From positions 62,001 through 126,000 of the forward strand of contig NZ_CP047242.1 in assembly GCF_009856605.1 (NCBI RefSeq): a stretch of DNA of 64,000 bases, written 5' to 3'. The DNA comes from Trichormus variabilis 0441 (GTDB taxonomy: Bacteria > Cyanobacteriota > Cyanobacteriia > Cyanobacteriales > Nostocaceae). A program made the translations under genes and the position numbers. The notes beneath the pieces were generated by a model. The model made no database searches. It saw only the letters and a list, made by a program, of their open reading frames with translations, and was not told the origin of the DNA. Positions 44,643 to 53,365 of this stretch are shown in pieces. Each line of letters begins with the position of its first letter. Positions within the stretch are counted from its first letter, which is position 1.

Positions 44643-46544
44643 ATGATCAAAAAGACGAGACTTTCTAAATCTTTTCAACGTGCTGCTAATGCGCCAAAAT
44701 TACCCAATACCACCTTCAGGTTCATTTGCTATTTTGTGAACCAGTTTCGTTGGTGGTATGTGGCAATGGTAATTGCGGAAGTGATTCATGCAACTTGTGG
44801 CATTATGTTGCCCTATGCTATTGGCGAGATTATTCGCAGCGTAACGCGATCGCCAGGGGACAGCAAGTCCATTTTTGATGCGGTGAGCCAACCCCTGATG
44901 CTGTTCTCCGCTTTGAGTGTAGGTGAAGTTGTCTTTGGACGCACAGCCGGACTCTTGCAAACCATTCTTCATCCCATCCACCGACAGCACATCGTCCGTT
45001 CTCTATATGCCTACTTGCAGCATCATTCCCATCGCTACCTGAGTAGCAGTTTTGCCGGGTCATTAGCACATCGCATTGGCGAAACTTCTTTGGGTGTGAC
45101 TCAGACAATGCAAATGCTGATTACTGAATTTATGTCAGTAATTATTGTCTATATTGTCTCCACAATTTTACTGTATCGCGCCTATCCTCCCCTGGCTGCA
45201 TTCGTGGGTACGTGGGCTGTTTTGTTCATCAGTATTTCCTTTTGGTTGGCAACTCGCTGCCGAATTTATTCCCGCAAAGCCGCAGCCGCCAGAAGTGAGA
45301 CAACTGGCATCATTGTAGATGCGGTCACAAATCTCAGCAGTAGCCGACTGTTTGCACGCTTGGGTTTTGAACGCAGCTATTTAAATGAGCAATTAAGGCG
45401 CGAACTCAAACAGGTGAGAAAGTCTAACTGGTATTCAGAGCGAATTCGCTGGTTTCAATTTATCTCATCTGCCATTTTGAAAATTGGCACTTTATATTAT
45501 TCGCTCTCACTGTGGAGCCGTGGACAAATTGCTACTGCTGACTTTGTAGTTGCTACCAGTTTGTCACTGTTAATCATTAGTGAAGCCAGAAATTTAAGTA
45601 AACGCTTTCTAGAATTTTTTGAACATATCGGTAATATAGCTAATGGAGTCTACACCATTGTTCAACCCCATGAACTGGTTGACCGAGATCAGGCGATCGC
45701 CCACTCTATCACCCAAGGTAAAATTGAGTTTCGGCAAGTCAACTTTAGCTATACAGATGGGAAGAAAGTATTTGAAAATCTTTCTATCACCATCCAACCA
45801 AGCCAGCGAGTGGGACTGGTTGGCTTTTCCGGCTCTGGAAAATCTACCTTTGTTAATCTCATCTTGCGTCTATTCGATCCCCAATCGGGGCAGATTCTCA
45901 TTGATGGAGTCGATATTCGAGACATGACCCAGGATGCTCTCCACTCGCAGATCAGCTTGATTCCTCAAGACCCGTCCCTATTCCATCGCACATTAATGGA
46001 AAATATTCGTTATGGGCGACTGGATGCAACCGATGAGGAAGTGAGCGAGGCGGCGCGTCAAGCTCATGCTCATGATTTCATCGTACCAATGCAGGAGGGA
46101 TATGATTCTCTAGTGGGGGAACGCGGCGTTAAATTATCGGGTGGGCAGAGACAACGGATTGCGATCGCGCGAGTAATTCTCAAAAATGCACCAATACTGA
46201 TTTTAGATGAAGCTACCTCTAGCCTTGATTCCATCACTGAAAAAGCGATTCAAGATACCCTCGATTTAGCCATGAATGAGAAAACGGTGATTGTGGTGGC
46301 TCATCGTCTGTCTACTATTGCCCATTTAGACCGTATTTTAGTATTTGATCAAGGTCGCATTGTCGAAGATGGTACTCACACAAAATTATTGGCGCGTCGT
46401 GGCGCTTACTATAAATTATGGAAAATGCAGGCGGGTGGATTCTTACCTATAGAAGCGGAACAAGGAGAGGACAAGAAATTGATCAAACAACTTGATTCCA
46501 ACCAAGCCAGTACTTCTGATCTGAACGTCACTAAGAATAGGTAA
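44643..46544 (+). CDS. ABC exporter, fused permease-ATPase (ABCB type)
   Basis: A 633-residue half-transporter that should work as a homodimer in the inner membrane. About six membrane helices occupy residues 30-320 (WWYVAMVIAEVIHATCGIMLPYAIGEII; IIVYIVSTILLYRAYPPLAAF). The ATPase (about 370-610) has Walker A GFSGSGKST, Q-loop SLIPQDPSLF, signature [16 protein letters not shown], Walker B ILILDEATSSLDS and VVAHRLSTI. The substrate is unknown; lipid, peptide or drug export are all possible. A palindrome like those before the DrrAB and binding-protein/GGDEF genes lies in its upstream region. Confidence 0.9.
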   Translation: MIKKTRLSKSFQRAANAPKLPNTTFRFICYFVNQFRWWYVAMVIAEVIHATCGIMLPYAIGEIIRSVTRSPGDSKSIFDAVSQPLMLFSALSVGEVVFGRTAGLLQTILHPIHRQHIVRSLYAYLQHHSHRYLSSSFAGSLAHRIGETSLGVTQTMQMLITEFMSVIIVYIVSTILLYRAYPPLAAFVGTWAVLFISISFWLATRCRIYSRKAAAARSETTGIIVDAVTNLSSSRLFARLGFERSYLNEQLRRELKQVRKSNWYSERIRWFQFISSAILKIGTLYYSLSLWSRGQIATADFVVATSLSLLIISEARNLSKRFLEFFEHIGNIANGVYTIVQPHELVDRDQAIAHSITQGKIEFRQVNFSYTDGKKVFENLSITIQPSQRVGLVGFSGSGKSTFVNLILRLFDPQSGQILIDGVDIRDMTQDALHSQISLIPQDPSLFHRTLMENIRYGRLDATDEEVSEAARQAHAHDFIVPMQEGYDSLVGERGVKLSGGQRQRIAIARVILKNAPILILDEATSSLDSITEKAIQDTLDLAMNEKTVIVVAHRLSTIAHLDRILVFDQGRIVEDGTHTKLLARRGAYYKLWKMQAGGFLPIEAEQGEDKKLIKQLDSNQASTSDLNVTKNR

Positions 46545-46644
46545 GCTGTAACGCTTTTAAATTACCTGTCAACCCGAAAAGATCGATAAATTTTCCTACC
46601 TACCTACCTACTTAGTTCAAATGTACTAAAATAAAATAGAACCA

Positions 46645-46688
46645 TCAAAATGGAGTAGCTTTGCGATCGCAAGGCTACTCCATTTTGA
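46645..46688. terminator. 44-bp palindrome centred on a HIP1 octamer
   Basis: The arms TCAAAATGGAGTAGC and GCTACTCCATTTTGA flank TTGCGATCGCAA. Only one T-G wobble breaks 22-bp complementarity. It lies 100 bp after the ABC exporter stop and is a likely terminator. The HIP1 core at the dyad is unusual. Confidence 0.6.
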
Positions 46689-46778
46689 GTTAAAAATGAC
46701 TTTGAACCATAATTGCCACAACATTTTTGATTTTTGCAGCTAAAAGCATGAACTTTTGTTGAGGTTACGGTTCATATT

Positions 46779-46790
46779 TTAGTTAACTAA
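46779..46790. promoter_or_regulatory. Putative operator TTAGTTAACTAA
   Basis: A perfect 12-bp palindrome 64 bp before the start of the binding-protein gene. It is almost the same as TTAGTTAAACTAA upstream of the DrrA gene and the dyad upstream of the ABC exporter. Confidence 0.55.
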
Positions 46791-46854
46791 TGGGTAAAAG
46801 CACACCCATCTCTCGTGAAAAAAGCGCTCTCAATCTTTGAGATAAAAACAGTCT

Positions 46855-47835
46855 ATGTTCAAACTACTGAGATATATAAAAATTTTTCTCATTACCGGGT
46901 GTTTGCTATTTGCTTGTCATGCTTCAACACCGACTGAATTCAAACGCCCTTCCTTGAAAGTACTATTTGGATCTTTTGTTGGGGAGTATCCAGGTATTAT
47001 TGCTCAAGAAAAAGGATTCTTCAAAGCCCAAGGGGTAGACGTAGAACTAATTCATAAACGATATATCCAATTGGAACAAGCCAATTTCAGTGCAGGTAAG
47101 TATGATGGGATGACATCTTCTTTAGGAAATCTTATTATCTTGAGTGCAATAAATCTAGATATACAAGGTGTGATTGTTATAGATGAATCGACAGGTGCAG
47201 ATGTAGTAGTCGCCCAACCACAAATTAAAACCGTTGCTGACTTGAAAGGGAAAAAGCTGGGTGCAAATCTAGGCGGTTTTAGTGAATTGTTCATCACCGA
47301 GATGTTGAAAACTAACAACTTAAACAGTAATGATGTGAATTTGGTTAGATTAGAGGCATTAAAAATTCCTCAAAACTTGAAAAAAAATTTTATTCAAGCC
47401 GGACACACTTGGGAACCCTATCTTTCCGAAGCTATGAAAATAGGAGGAAATATCTTATTTACTAGCAAACAAACCCCTGGCTTGATTTTAGATTTGATGA
47501 TCTTTCGCGGTGATGTAATCCGCGATCGCCCTGGAGACATTCGTGCATTTGTGCAGGGATGGTTGCAAGCTTCGGAATATTGGAAAGAAAATGTTCAAGA
47601 AGGAAACACTATCATCAGCAAAGCTTTAAAAATTCCTAGCAATACAATTTCTCTAGAGGGAATAAGTCTGACTAGTTTAGATGAAAATCAAAATTTATTT
47701 CAATTTAGTAACCCTAACTCCATCGACAAAATAGCCAAAGTATATGCAGATTTTTTTATTCGTGCTGGAAATTTGACGCGAATTCCTGAGCTAAAAAGTT
47801 TATTTAATTCTTCCTTCTTGAACCCTGCTTCCTAG
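46855..47835 (+). CDS. NMT1/SsuA-like periplasmic binding lipoprotein linked to a GGDEF protein
   Basis: A 326-residue protein. The N-terminal hydrophobic segment FLITGCLLFAC gives a lipobox with Cys21, so it is a lipoprotein. The binding-protein fold is seen in LKVLFGSFVGEYPGIIAQEKGFFKAQGVDVELI, GKYDGMTSSLGNLI, and VADLKGKKLGANLGGFSELFITEMLK, typical of NMT1/THI5/SsuA substrate-binding proteins. No permease gene accompanies it. Only 9 bp downstream begins a Cache-type diguanylate cyclase, so the pair likely forms a sensor in which the loaded binding protein touches the sensor's periplasmic domain (inference). The ligand is unknown. Confidence 0.85.
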   Translation: MFKLLRYIKIFLITGCLLFACHASTPTEFKRPSLKVLFGSFVGEYPGIIAQEKGFFKAQGVDVELIHKRYIQLEQANFSAGKYDGMTSSLGNLIILSAINLDIQGVIVIDESTGADVVVAQPQIKTVADLKGKKLGANLGGFSELFITEMLKTNNLNSNDVNLVRLEALKIPQNLKKNFIQAGHTWEPYLSEAMKIGGNILFTSKQTPGLILDLMIFRGDVIRDRPGDIRAFVQGWLQASEYWKENVQEGNTIISKALKIPSNTISLEGISLTSLDENQNLFQFSNPNSIDKIAKVYADFFIRAGNLTRIPELKSLFNSSFLNPAS

Positions 47836-47844
47836 TTTAAAGCC

Positions 47845-49620
47845 ATGCAGCATGATCTTTTGGGTAGCATCCGGACAAAATTGATCGCCTCGTTTCTCGT
47901 TGTTGCTTTGATTCCGTTACTGTTATTGGCATCTATTAACAAACAGACAACGGAAACAGCATTAACTGACAACGCTCGGCAAGCTTTATCTGCTGCGGCT
48001 AACCAAACCAGTAACAGAATAGATGCTTTTATTGATAGAAATCTTAATGCTGTGCGCGTAGAGGCGCTTTTACCAGGCTTGGCAGGCTACCTCAGCCTAA
48101 CTCCAAAAGCGCGAGATGATAGCCCCGAAATGCAATTGGCAACGGAAACATTAAATCGGCTCAGTCGCAAAGATATGGTTCATATTATCTCCTATGGGTT
48201 GCTCGACTTAAAAGGGAAGAATGTATTGGATACATATACATATACATCAGACATTAGCGAAGATGAATCAGATCAAGATTATTTTCAAAAACCACTGCAA
48301 ACTGGATTATCCTTTGCTTCTAGTATGAAGCGATCGCCGATAATTCCTGAGCTTATTACTATCTTTTTTAGCAGTCCCGTTCGTAATGCCCAAGGAGATA
48401 TATTAGGTGTCTTGCGTGTTTCATACAATGCTACTGTGATTCAGCAGTTAGTAAATAGAGAAACTGAACTGGCTGGAGCTAAATCCTTTGCTATTCTTTT
48501 AGATGAAAATCATATTTATCTGGCACATAGTCATGCACCGCAACTACTTTTTAAATCAATTGTGCCTCTACCTTTCGATATTATAACTCAACTACAAAGG
48601 GAAGGGCGCTTGTCTAATGACCCTATCAGAGAATTAGCAACTAATGAGTTGAAACTTAAACAAGCATTGAATAATAAAAAGTTACATTTAACTACTACTT
48701 TGTCAACAACAGGTAATCAGGTTAATTTGATAGCGATCGCCAGTTTAAAATATAAACCTTGGTCTGTTTTGTTCGCACAGCCTCTAGTTGTTGCCCTTGC
48801 ACCTGTAGAAAAGCAAATTCATGACGCAATGTTTCTATTTGTATTGATCGCTTCAGTCGTGACAATTATCGCTTTTGCTATTGGGCAACTGCTAACAAGA
48901 CCAATAATTTACCTGACCAATATAGTTTTTCAGTTTACAACAGGTAACTTAAATATCCGCGCCAAAATTAGCTCAACAGATGAAATAGGTCAACTGGCGA
49001 AATCGTTTAATAATATGGCATTTCAGTTACAAACGTCTTTTGAAACCTTAGAACAACGGGTACAAGAAAGAACAGCAGAGTTAGTAATTGCCAATCAGAA
49101 ACTAGAACAACTGGTAAATCTAGATGGTTTGACTCAGGTGGCTAACCGTCGTTGCTTCGATGAACGACTAAAAGCAGAATGGAAACGCCTGGCGCGAGAA
49201 CAACAACCCCTGTCACTGATTTTATTCGATGTTGATAAATTCAAATCTTACAACGACTACTATGGCCATCTTGGAGGCGATGATTGTCTAATCACCATAG
49301 CGCAAGCTGTGCAACAGAAGCTTCATCGTCCTGCTGACTTACTAGCGCGTTACGGAGGAGAAGAATTCTCGATACTCCTCCCCAATACTGACTTACTAGG
49401 AGCGATCAAAGTAGCACAAATTATTCAACAAGCAATTTACGATCAAGCCATTCCCCATGCACAGTCTGATATAAAGGATATCGTTACACTTAGTTTGGGT
49501 ATTACTTCTATTATACCTGCTGGAGATATTAATCCTGATACACTCATCGCTTCAGCCGATAAAGCACTGTACAATGCCAAACAACAGGGGCGCGATCGCT
49601 ATTGTACTCATGAGACATAG
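47845..49620 (+). CDS. Membrane diguanylate cyclase (Cache-HAMP-GGDEF)
   Basis: A 591-residue protein. The first membrane helix (LIASFLVVALIPLLLLASI, about 13-32) is followed by a periplasmic dCache-like domain (about 35-310), a second helix (AMFLFVLIASVVTIIAFAIG, about 333-352), HAMP, and a coiled coil (ETLEQRVQERTAELVIANQKLEQL). The GGDEF domain (about 430-588) has FDVDKFKSYND and the active-site loop GGEEF. The product-inhibition I-site RPAD is present, exactly five residues before GGEEF. It should make c-di-GMP in response to a periplasmic signal, probably through the binding protein encoded 9 bp upstream. In cyanobacteria c-di-GMP controls motility and aggregation. Confidence 0.92.
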   Translation: MQHDLLGSIRTKLIASFLVVALIPLLLLASINKQTTETALTDNARQALSAAANQTSNRIDAFIDRNLNAVRVEALLPGLAGYLSLTPKARDDSPEMQLATETLNRLSRKDMVHIISYGLLDLKGKNVLDTYTYTSDISEDESDQDYFQKPLQTGLSFASSMKRSPIIPELITIFFSSPVRNAQGDILGVLRVSYNATVIQQLVNRETELAGAKSFAILLDENHIYLAHSHAPQLLFKSIVPLPFDIITQLQREGRLSNDPIRELATNELKLKQALNNKKLHLTTTLSTTGNQVNLIAIASLKYKPWSVLFAQPLVVALAPVEKQIHDAMFLFVLIASVVTIIAFAIGQLLTRPIIYLTNIVFQFTTGNLNIRAKISSTDEIGQLAKSFNNMAFQLQTSFETLEQRVQERTAELVIANQKLEQLVNLDGLTQVANRRCFDERLKAEWKRLAREQQPLSLILFDVDKFKSYNDYYGHLGGDDCLITIAQAVQQKLHRPADLLARYGGEEFSILLPNTDLLGAIKVAQIIQQAIYDQAIPHAQSDIKDIVTLSLGITSIIPAGDINPDTLIASADKALYNAKQQGRDRYCTHET

Positions 49621-49676
49621 CACTAAATTATCAGTATATGAACAGGGACAGATGGGTTGTTAAGCGATCGCACTTT

Positions 49677-49701
49677 CCACAAAGTTTCTATCCCTTTGTG
49701 G
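49677..49701. terminator. Hairpin between convergent genes
   Basis: A stem CCACAAAG / CTTTGTGG with a 9-base loop lies in the 109-bp gap between the cyclase stop and the permease stop. There is no T-tract. Confidence 0.5.
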
Positions 49702-49729
49702 GTGGATATTTGAGCTATTCAAAGGCTAA

Positions 49730-50584
49730 TTACATTGCCACCCGTGGATAAAGTCGTCCACAAATGAGGGTTAAGCCTATTAGTGTTAACAAGAGAATTG
49801 CACAGTCCCAACCAAAGCCATAGATACTCGTTCCATTCGCTAACATCGTGCCACGTAGTCCATCCACTTGGTAAGTTAAGGGATTAACGCGAGACAAAAA
49901 CTTTAACCAGTCAGGCATCATGGAAATGGGATAAATGGCATTACTCGCAAAAAATAAAGGCATAGTTAACAACTGTCCAATTCCTGTCATCCGTTCTCTC
50001 GTTTTTACCAAACAGCCGATGATTAAGGAAAAAGTACAGAAACAACCTGCTCCCAACATGACAACGAATAGCACTTGGATAAAAGCTAAGGGATGCAGAT
50101 TGAGATTAACACCTAATATCAATGCTAATACGTAAATTACCAATACTTGTGATAAACATCGGACTCCACAAGCTAAAGACTTACCTAACACCATTGCCAC
50201 TCTAGGTGTCGGGCTAGCTAAGAATTTATGCACAACTCCTAAATCTCGCTCCCAGATCAGCGTCATTCCACCTGTAAAAATGGCGACAAATAACACACTC
50301 TGCGCCAGAATCCCCGCCGTCATAAAGTCTAGGTAAGGTAATTCGCCTGTAGGAATTGCCCGAATGCGGGAGAATACTTGCCCAAAGATGAGCAGCCACA
50401 GTGATGGTTGCACGGCTCGGACTATTAAATCCGTAGGGTCGTGTCGGAGTTTCCGCACTTCCATCTCGGCAATCACAAAGGTTTTTGTAAATATCTGAAT
50501 AATTGTAGAAATCACATTGGCGCGATGGGTAGCTTTTGGCTTAACCCAACCGTTGAGATGTACGTCTGGTTCTGGCTGTATCAC
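49730..50584 (-). CDS. ABC-2 type exporter permease (DrrB-like)
   Basis: A 284-residue inner-membrane protein with about six hydrophobic segments after a cytosolic N-terminus (EMEVRKLRHDPTDLIVRAVQPSLWLLIFGQVF). The family signature lies near the C-terminus (MPLFFASNAIYPISMMPDWL, RVNPLTYQVDGLRG). It pairs with the ATPase encoded upstream to export a hydrophobic compound or a cell-envelope precursor. The GTG start (AGGAG 9 bases before) overlaps the ATPase gene by 44 bp, which suggests translational coupling. Confidence 0.88.
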   Translation of the reverse strand: MIQPEPDVHLNGWVKPKATHRANVISTIIQIFTKTFVIAEMEVRKLRHDPTDLIVRAVQPSLWLLIFGQVFSRIRAIPTGELPYLDFMTAGILAQSVLFVAIFTGGMTLIWERDLGVVHKFLASPTPRVAMVLGKSLACGVRCLSQVLVIYVLALILGVNLNLHPLAFIQVLFVVMLGAGCFCTFSLIIGCLVKTRERMTGIGQLLTMPLFFASNAIYPISMMPDWLKFLSRVNPLTYQVDGLRGTMLANGTSIYGFGWDCAILLLTLIGLTLICGRLYPRVAM

Positions 50585-51395
50585 GATAGTTCACTCCTGA
50601 TGTTAGTTGATCCCCTGTGTAATGAATAAAGACATCATCTAAGGTTGCATTGGGCTTACCTAAAGAAGCTTTTAAATCACTGGGTTCCCCTGTGATCACA
50701 ACTTGACCTTGCTGCATAATCGTCACTCGGCTACACAGACTATCAGCTTCTTCTAAAAAGTGGGTGGTTAAAAATATGGTTGTGCCGTAATCTGCTCGCA
50801 GTTGTTGCACAAGTTGCCATACCTGAGTGCGGGCTATGGGATCTAGTCCTACAGTCGGTTCATCAAGAAACAAAATCTTGGGTTGGTGCATGATAGATTG
50901 GGCAATTTCTAGCTTGCGAATCATGCCACCGGAGTAGTTACGTACTAAACGATGGGCTGCGGCTTGCAAACCCATGAAATCCAGCACTTCCCGAATACGC
51001 CTTTGCCTGTGCTTGACAGGAATATCGTATAGCTTGGCAAAAATTAAGAGGTTTTCGTAACCTGTGAGACTACCATCAGCAGAAAGGGCTTGAGGTACAT
51101 AGCCAAATAGCCGTCTAACAGCCGCCGCCTGGTGAGTTACGTCATAACCAGCTATAGTTGCTCTCCCTGCACTTAGGGGCAATAGAGTAGTCAACATCTT
51201 CATTGCTGTACTTTTACCTGCGCCGTTAGGGCCAAGTAAGCCAAAGACCTCACCTTGTTGGACTGTGATACTTAAATCTTTGACAGCAACCGCTTTACCA
51301 AAGTAACGCGTCAGTCCTTGGGTTTCTAAAATCACTGCGTTAGGGCTACTGGCAAGTGATTTTGACAAATCAGTGTTTCCCGTAAGTCTTGTCAC
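50541..51395 (-). CDS. ABC exporter ATPase (DrrA-like)
   Basis: A 284-residue ATPase. Walker A GPNGAGKSTAMKML, the signature NYSGGMIRKLEIAQSIM, Walker B ILFLDEPTVGLDP and the switch region IFLTTHFLEEADSLCSR match daunorubicin-resistance type DrrA. The C-terminal VEXP-like regulatory tail typical of DrrA is present only in part (the last 44 bp overlap the permease gene). A perfect 13-bp palindrome, TTAGTTAAACTAA, lies 24 bp before the start codon, positioned to block or direct transcription of both genes. Confidence 0.9.
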   Translation of the reverse strand: MTRLTGNTDLSKSLASSPNAVILETQGLTRYFGKAVAVKDLSITVQQGEVFGLLGPNGAGKSTAMKMLTTLLPLSAGRATIAGYDVTHQAAAVRRLFGYVPQALSADGSLTGYENLLIFAKLYDIPVKHRQRRIREVLDFMGLQAAAHRLVRNYSGGMIRKLEIAQSIMHQPKILFLDEPTVGLDPIARTQVWQLVQQLRADYGTTIFLTTHFLEEADSLCSRVTIMQQGQVVITGEPSDLKASLGKPNATLDDVFIHYTGDQLTSGVNYRDTARTRRTSQRLG

Positions 51396-51418
51396 GAGTT
51401 TGATGCACTTTTAAATAT

Positions 51419-51431
51419 TTAGTTAAACTAA
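51419..51431. promoter_or_regulatory. Putative operator TTAGTTAAACTAA
   Basis: A perfect 13-bp dyad (6-bp arms around A) just upstream of the drrA-like gene. It shares GTTAAACTAACT with the exporter site at 44468-44494 and nearly the whole palindrome with 46779-46790. Confidence 0.6.
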
Positions 51432-51494
51432 CTATTAGCTTCGCATATTTTACGGGAAAGTCAAGAGTATATTTTGTGGTGGGGGAATTTTGCT

Positions 51495-51656
51495 ATGCTC
51501 ATTGCCGTAGTGCCTGTTTTTCAATATGTCTTTCTAGCAGGAATTGTCGGAGATGTGATCGACCTGTCTGGGATCTTGGTAACAGTACTTGTCTTTCCTG
51601 CTTACTTGTGGAATGATGCTTTTATGAAATACGGTAGCTTGATGTGTTTGCCGTAG
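51495..51656 (+). CDS. Possible small membrane protein
   Basis: A 53-codon frame from an ATG, hydrophobic throughout (LIAVVPVFQYVFLAGIVGDVI then ILVTVLVFPAYLWN), enough for one or two membrane helices. No family was recognised and there is no strong ribosome site. It could be a small membrane protein divergent from the exporter operon or the end of a lost gene. Confidence 0.3.
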   Translation: MLIAVVPVFQYVFLAGIVGDVIDLSGILVTVLVFPAYLWNDAFMKYGSLMCLP

Positions 51657-51685
51657 TTTGACGAGATTTTAAGCTAAATACTCAA

Positions 51686-52441
51686 ATGACAAGTACAGGA
51701 ATTCGCACAACTCAAGTTAAAGTCCCAAACGGTGATTTGCAAATAGATGCTTATCTCGCTGAACCGACAAAAGAGGGAACTTTCCCTGCCGTGATTGTGA
51801 TTCAGGAAATATTTGGGGTAAATATTCATATTCGGGAAGTTGCTGAGAAGTTTGCCCACGAGGGGTATGTAGCTGTTGCTCCTGCACTTTATCAACGAAC
51901 TGCTCCCGGTTTCGAGGCTAAATATACCCAGGAAGATATCCAACGTGGTAGAGGCTATAAAGATCAGACTAAAGCAGAGGAAATATTGAGTGATATTCAA
52001 AGTGCGATCGCCTATTTGAGAACTTTACCAAATGTCCAAAAAGGGGCGATCGGTTCAATTGGCTTCTGTTTTGGTGGTCATGTTGTTTACTTAGCTGCCA
52101 CATTACCAGACATTAAAGTGACAGCATCCTTCTACGGTGGAGGGATTATCAACTCTACACCTGGTGGTGGTGAACCTACTATTACCCATACCTCAAAGAT
52201 TAAAGCCCCCATTTATGCCTTCTTCGGCACTGAAGATCAAGGCATCCCGCTAGAACACACAGAACAAATTGAAGCCGAATTAAAGAAACATCAAATTCCT
52301 CATAAAATCTTTCGCTATGAAGGCGCAGGGCATGGCTTTTTCTGCAACCATCGCGCCAGCTATAATCCCGAAGCTGCCGCCGACGCTTGGCAACAAGTCT
52401 TAGAATTATTCCAAAAAAACCTCCAACTGCAAACAGTTTAA
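51686..52441 (+). CDS. Dienelactone hydrolase family protein
   Basis: A 251-residue cytosolic alpha/beta hydrolase. The features are AVIVIQEIFGVNIHIREVAEKFA, the cysteine nucleophile in SIGFCFGGHVVY, the acid in FFGTEDQGIP and the catalytic His in YEGAGHGFFC, i.e. the Cys-Asp-His triad of dienelactone hydrolases. Members open lactones or hydrolyse esters in aromatic degradation, but many are of unknown role. It faces a convergent nitroreductase, with a strong palindromic terminator between them. Confidence 0.9.
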   Translation: MTSTGIRTTQVKVPNGDLQIDAYLAEPTKEGTFPAVIVIQEIFGVNIHIREVAEKFAHEGYVAVAPALYQRTAPGFEAKYTQEDIQRGRGYKDQTKAEEILSDIQSAIAYLRTLPNVQKGAIGSIGFCFGGHVVYLAATLPDIKVTASFYGGGIINSTPGGGEPTITHTSKIKAPIYAFFGTEDQGIPLEHTEQIEAELKKHQIPHKIFRYEGAGHGFFCNHRASYNPEAAADAWQQVLELFQKNLQLQTV

Positions 52442-52487
52442 ATCTCAAATAGTCTCGGCTTTATCGGGACTGCTTCTTTGTCTTGGT

Positions 52488-52517
52488 AGTAGAAACGCGA
52501 TTAATCGCGTTTCTACT
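52488..52517. terminator. 30-bp perfect palindrome, bidirectional terminator
   Basis: AGTAGAAACGCGATT followed by its exact complement, then a T-run (CTTTTTT) on the plus strand. It lies in the 79-bp gap between the convergent hydrolase and nitroreductase stops. Confidence 0.85.
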
Positions 52518-52520
52518 TTT

Positions 52521-53342
52521 TTAGCGCAACTTAAAACCTAAATTTTTCAAAGCTTCCTGCAAGCGATCGCGTCCTGATAAAGATTCAGCAAACGCTACTC
52601 GTTTAGCTGAGTGTTCCGACCAATCACCAGCAACATTCATCTGTTGGGAATTGTAGAATGCTTTCATGATTTGGTTGTAAAGAGCAATTTCCTGGTCTTG
52701 TTTCTCCAATTGATAAGTCTCCCGATGCAATACTGCTGCTTGAGGTAAACGCGGTTTAACTTCCACATTTACAGATGAATCTGCGTAACCGACGCACAAC
52801 CCAAAAACTGCAAAGACATGAGGCGGTAAATTTAAAACCTCTGCCACTTCTTCTGGACGGTTACGCAATGCACCTATATAAACTGTTCCCAAACCCAGAG
52901 ATTCGGCAGCAACAACGGCATTTTGTGCCGCCAATGTCGCATCTATAGCCGCCATCAGAAACATTTCTAGATAATCTAAAGCATCATGGGATAATCCTTG
53001 ACTCTCAGCAACGTATGTTAGTCTTGCCAAATCTGCTAACCACACCAGAAATAAAGGACACTGGCGAATATGCGCTTGGTTATTCGCTAACTGCGATAAC
53101 TTCTCCTTACGTTGTGCATCTTGGACAGCAACTACACTCCATGTCTGGAGATTTGAGGAAGTCGATGCAGATTGGGCTGCTGCTACCAAAGTTTCTAGAG
53201 TGTTTGATGGTAGGGAATCACTAAGGTAAGAACGAATCGAACGGTGAGACAGTAAAGTTGATAATGTCTCGTTCCAAGAAATATCTGCATTGAATGCGTC
53301 TACGCCGTAACGACGATGTAATAACTCAGTAGGATTGGTCAT
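52521..53342 (-). CDS. Nitroreductase family flavin oxidoreductase (NfsA/FRP type)
   Basis: A 273-residue FMN enzyme. The first motif HRSIRSYLSDSLP (FMN phosphate binding), QSASTSSNLQTWSVVAV, AAIDATLAAQNAVVAAESLGLGTVYIGALRN and VFAVFGLCVGY are typical of NfsA/Frp NADPH oxidoreductases. It lies 23 bp after the downstream end of the SsuA gene on the same strand, and the two are probably co-transcribed (ssuA first). In this context it may act as the flavin reductase feeding FMNH2 to the LLM monooxygenase at 37850, the role SsuE plays for SsuD (inference). Confidence 0.87.
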   Translation of the reverse strand: MTNPTELLHRRYGVDAFNADISWNETLSTLLSHRSIRSYLSDSLPSNTLETLVAAAQSASTSSNLQTWSVVAVQDAQRKEKLSQLANNQAHIRQCPLFLVWLADLARLTYVAESQGLSHDALDYLEMFLMAAIDATLAAQNAVVAAESLGLGTVYIGALRNRPEEVAEVLNLPPHVFAVFGLCVGYADSSVNVEVKPRLPQAAVLHRETYQLEKQDQEIALYNQIMKAFYNSQQMNVAGDWSEHSAKRVAFAESLSGRDRLQEALKNLGFKLR

Positions 53343-53365
53343 AAGAACGAAATGTGAATTACAGA

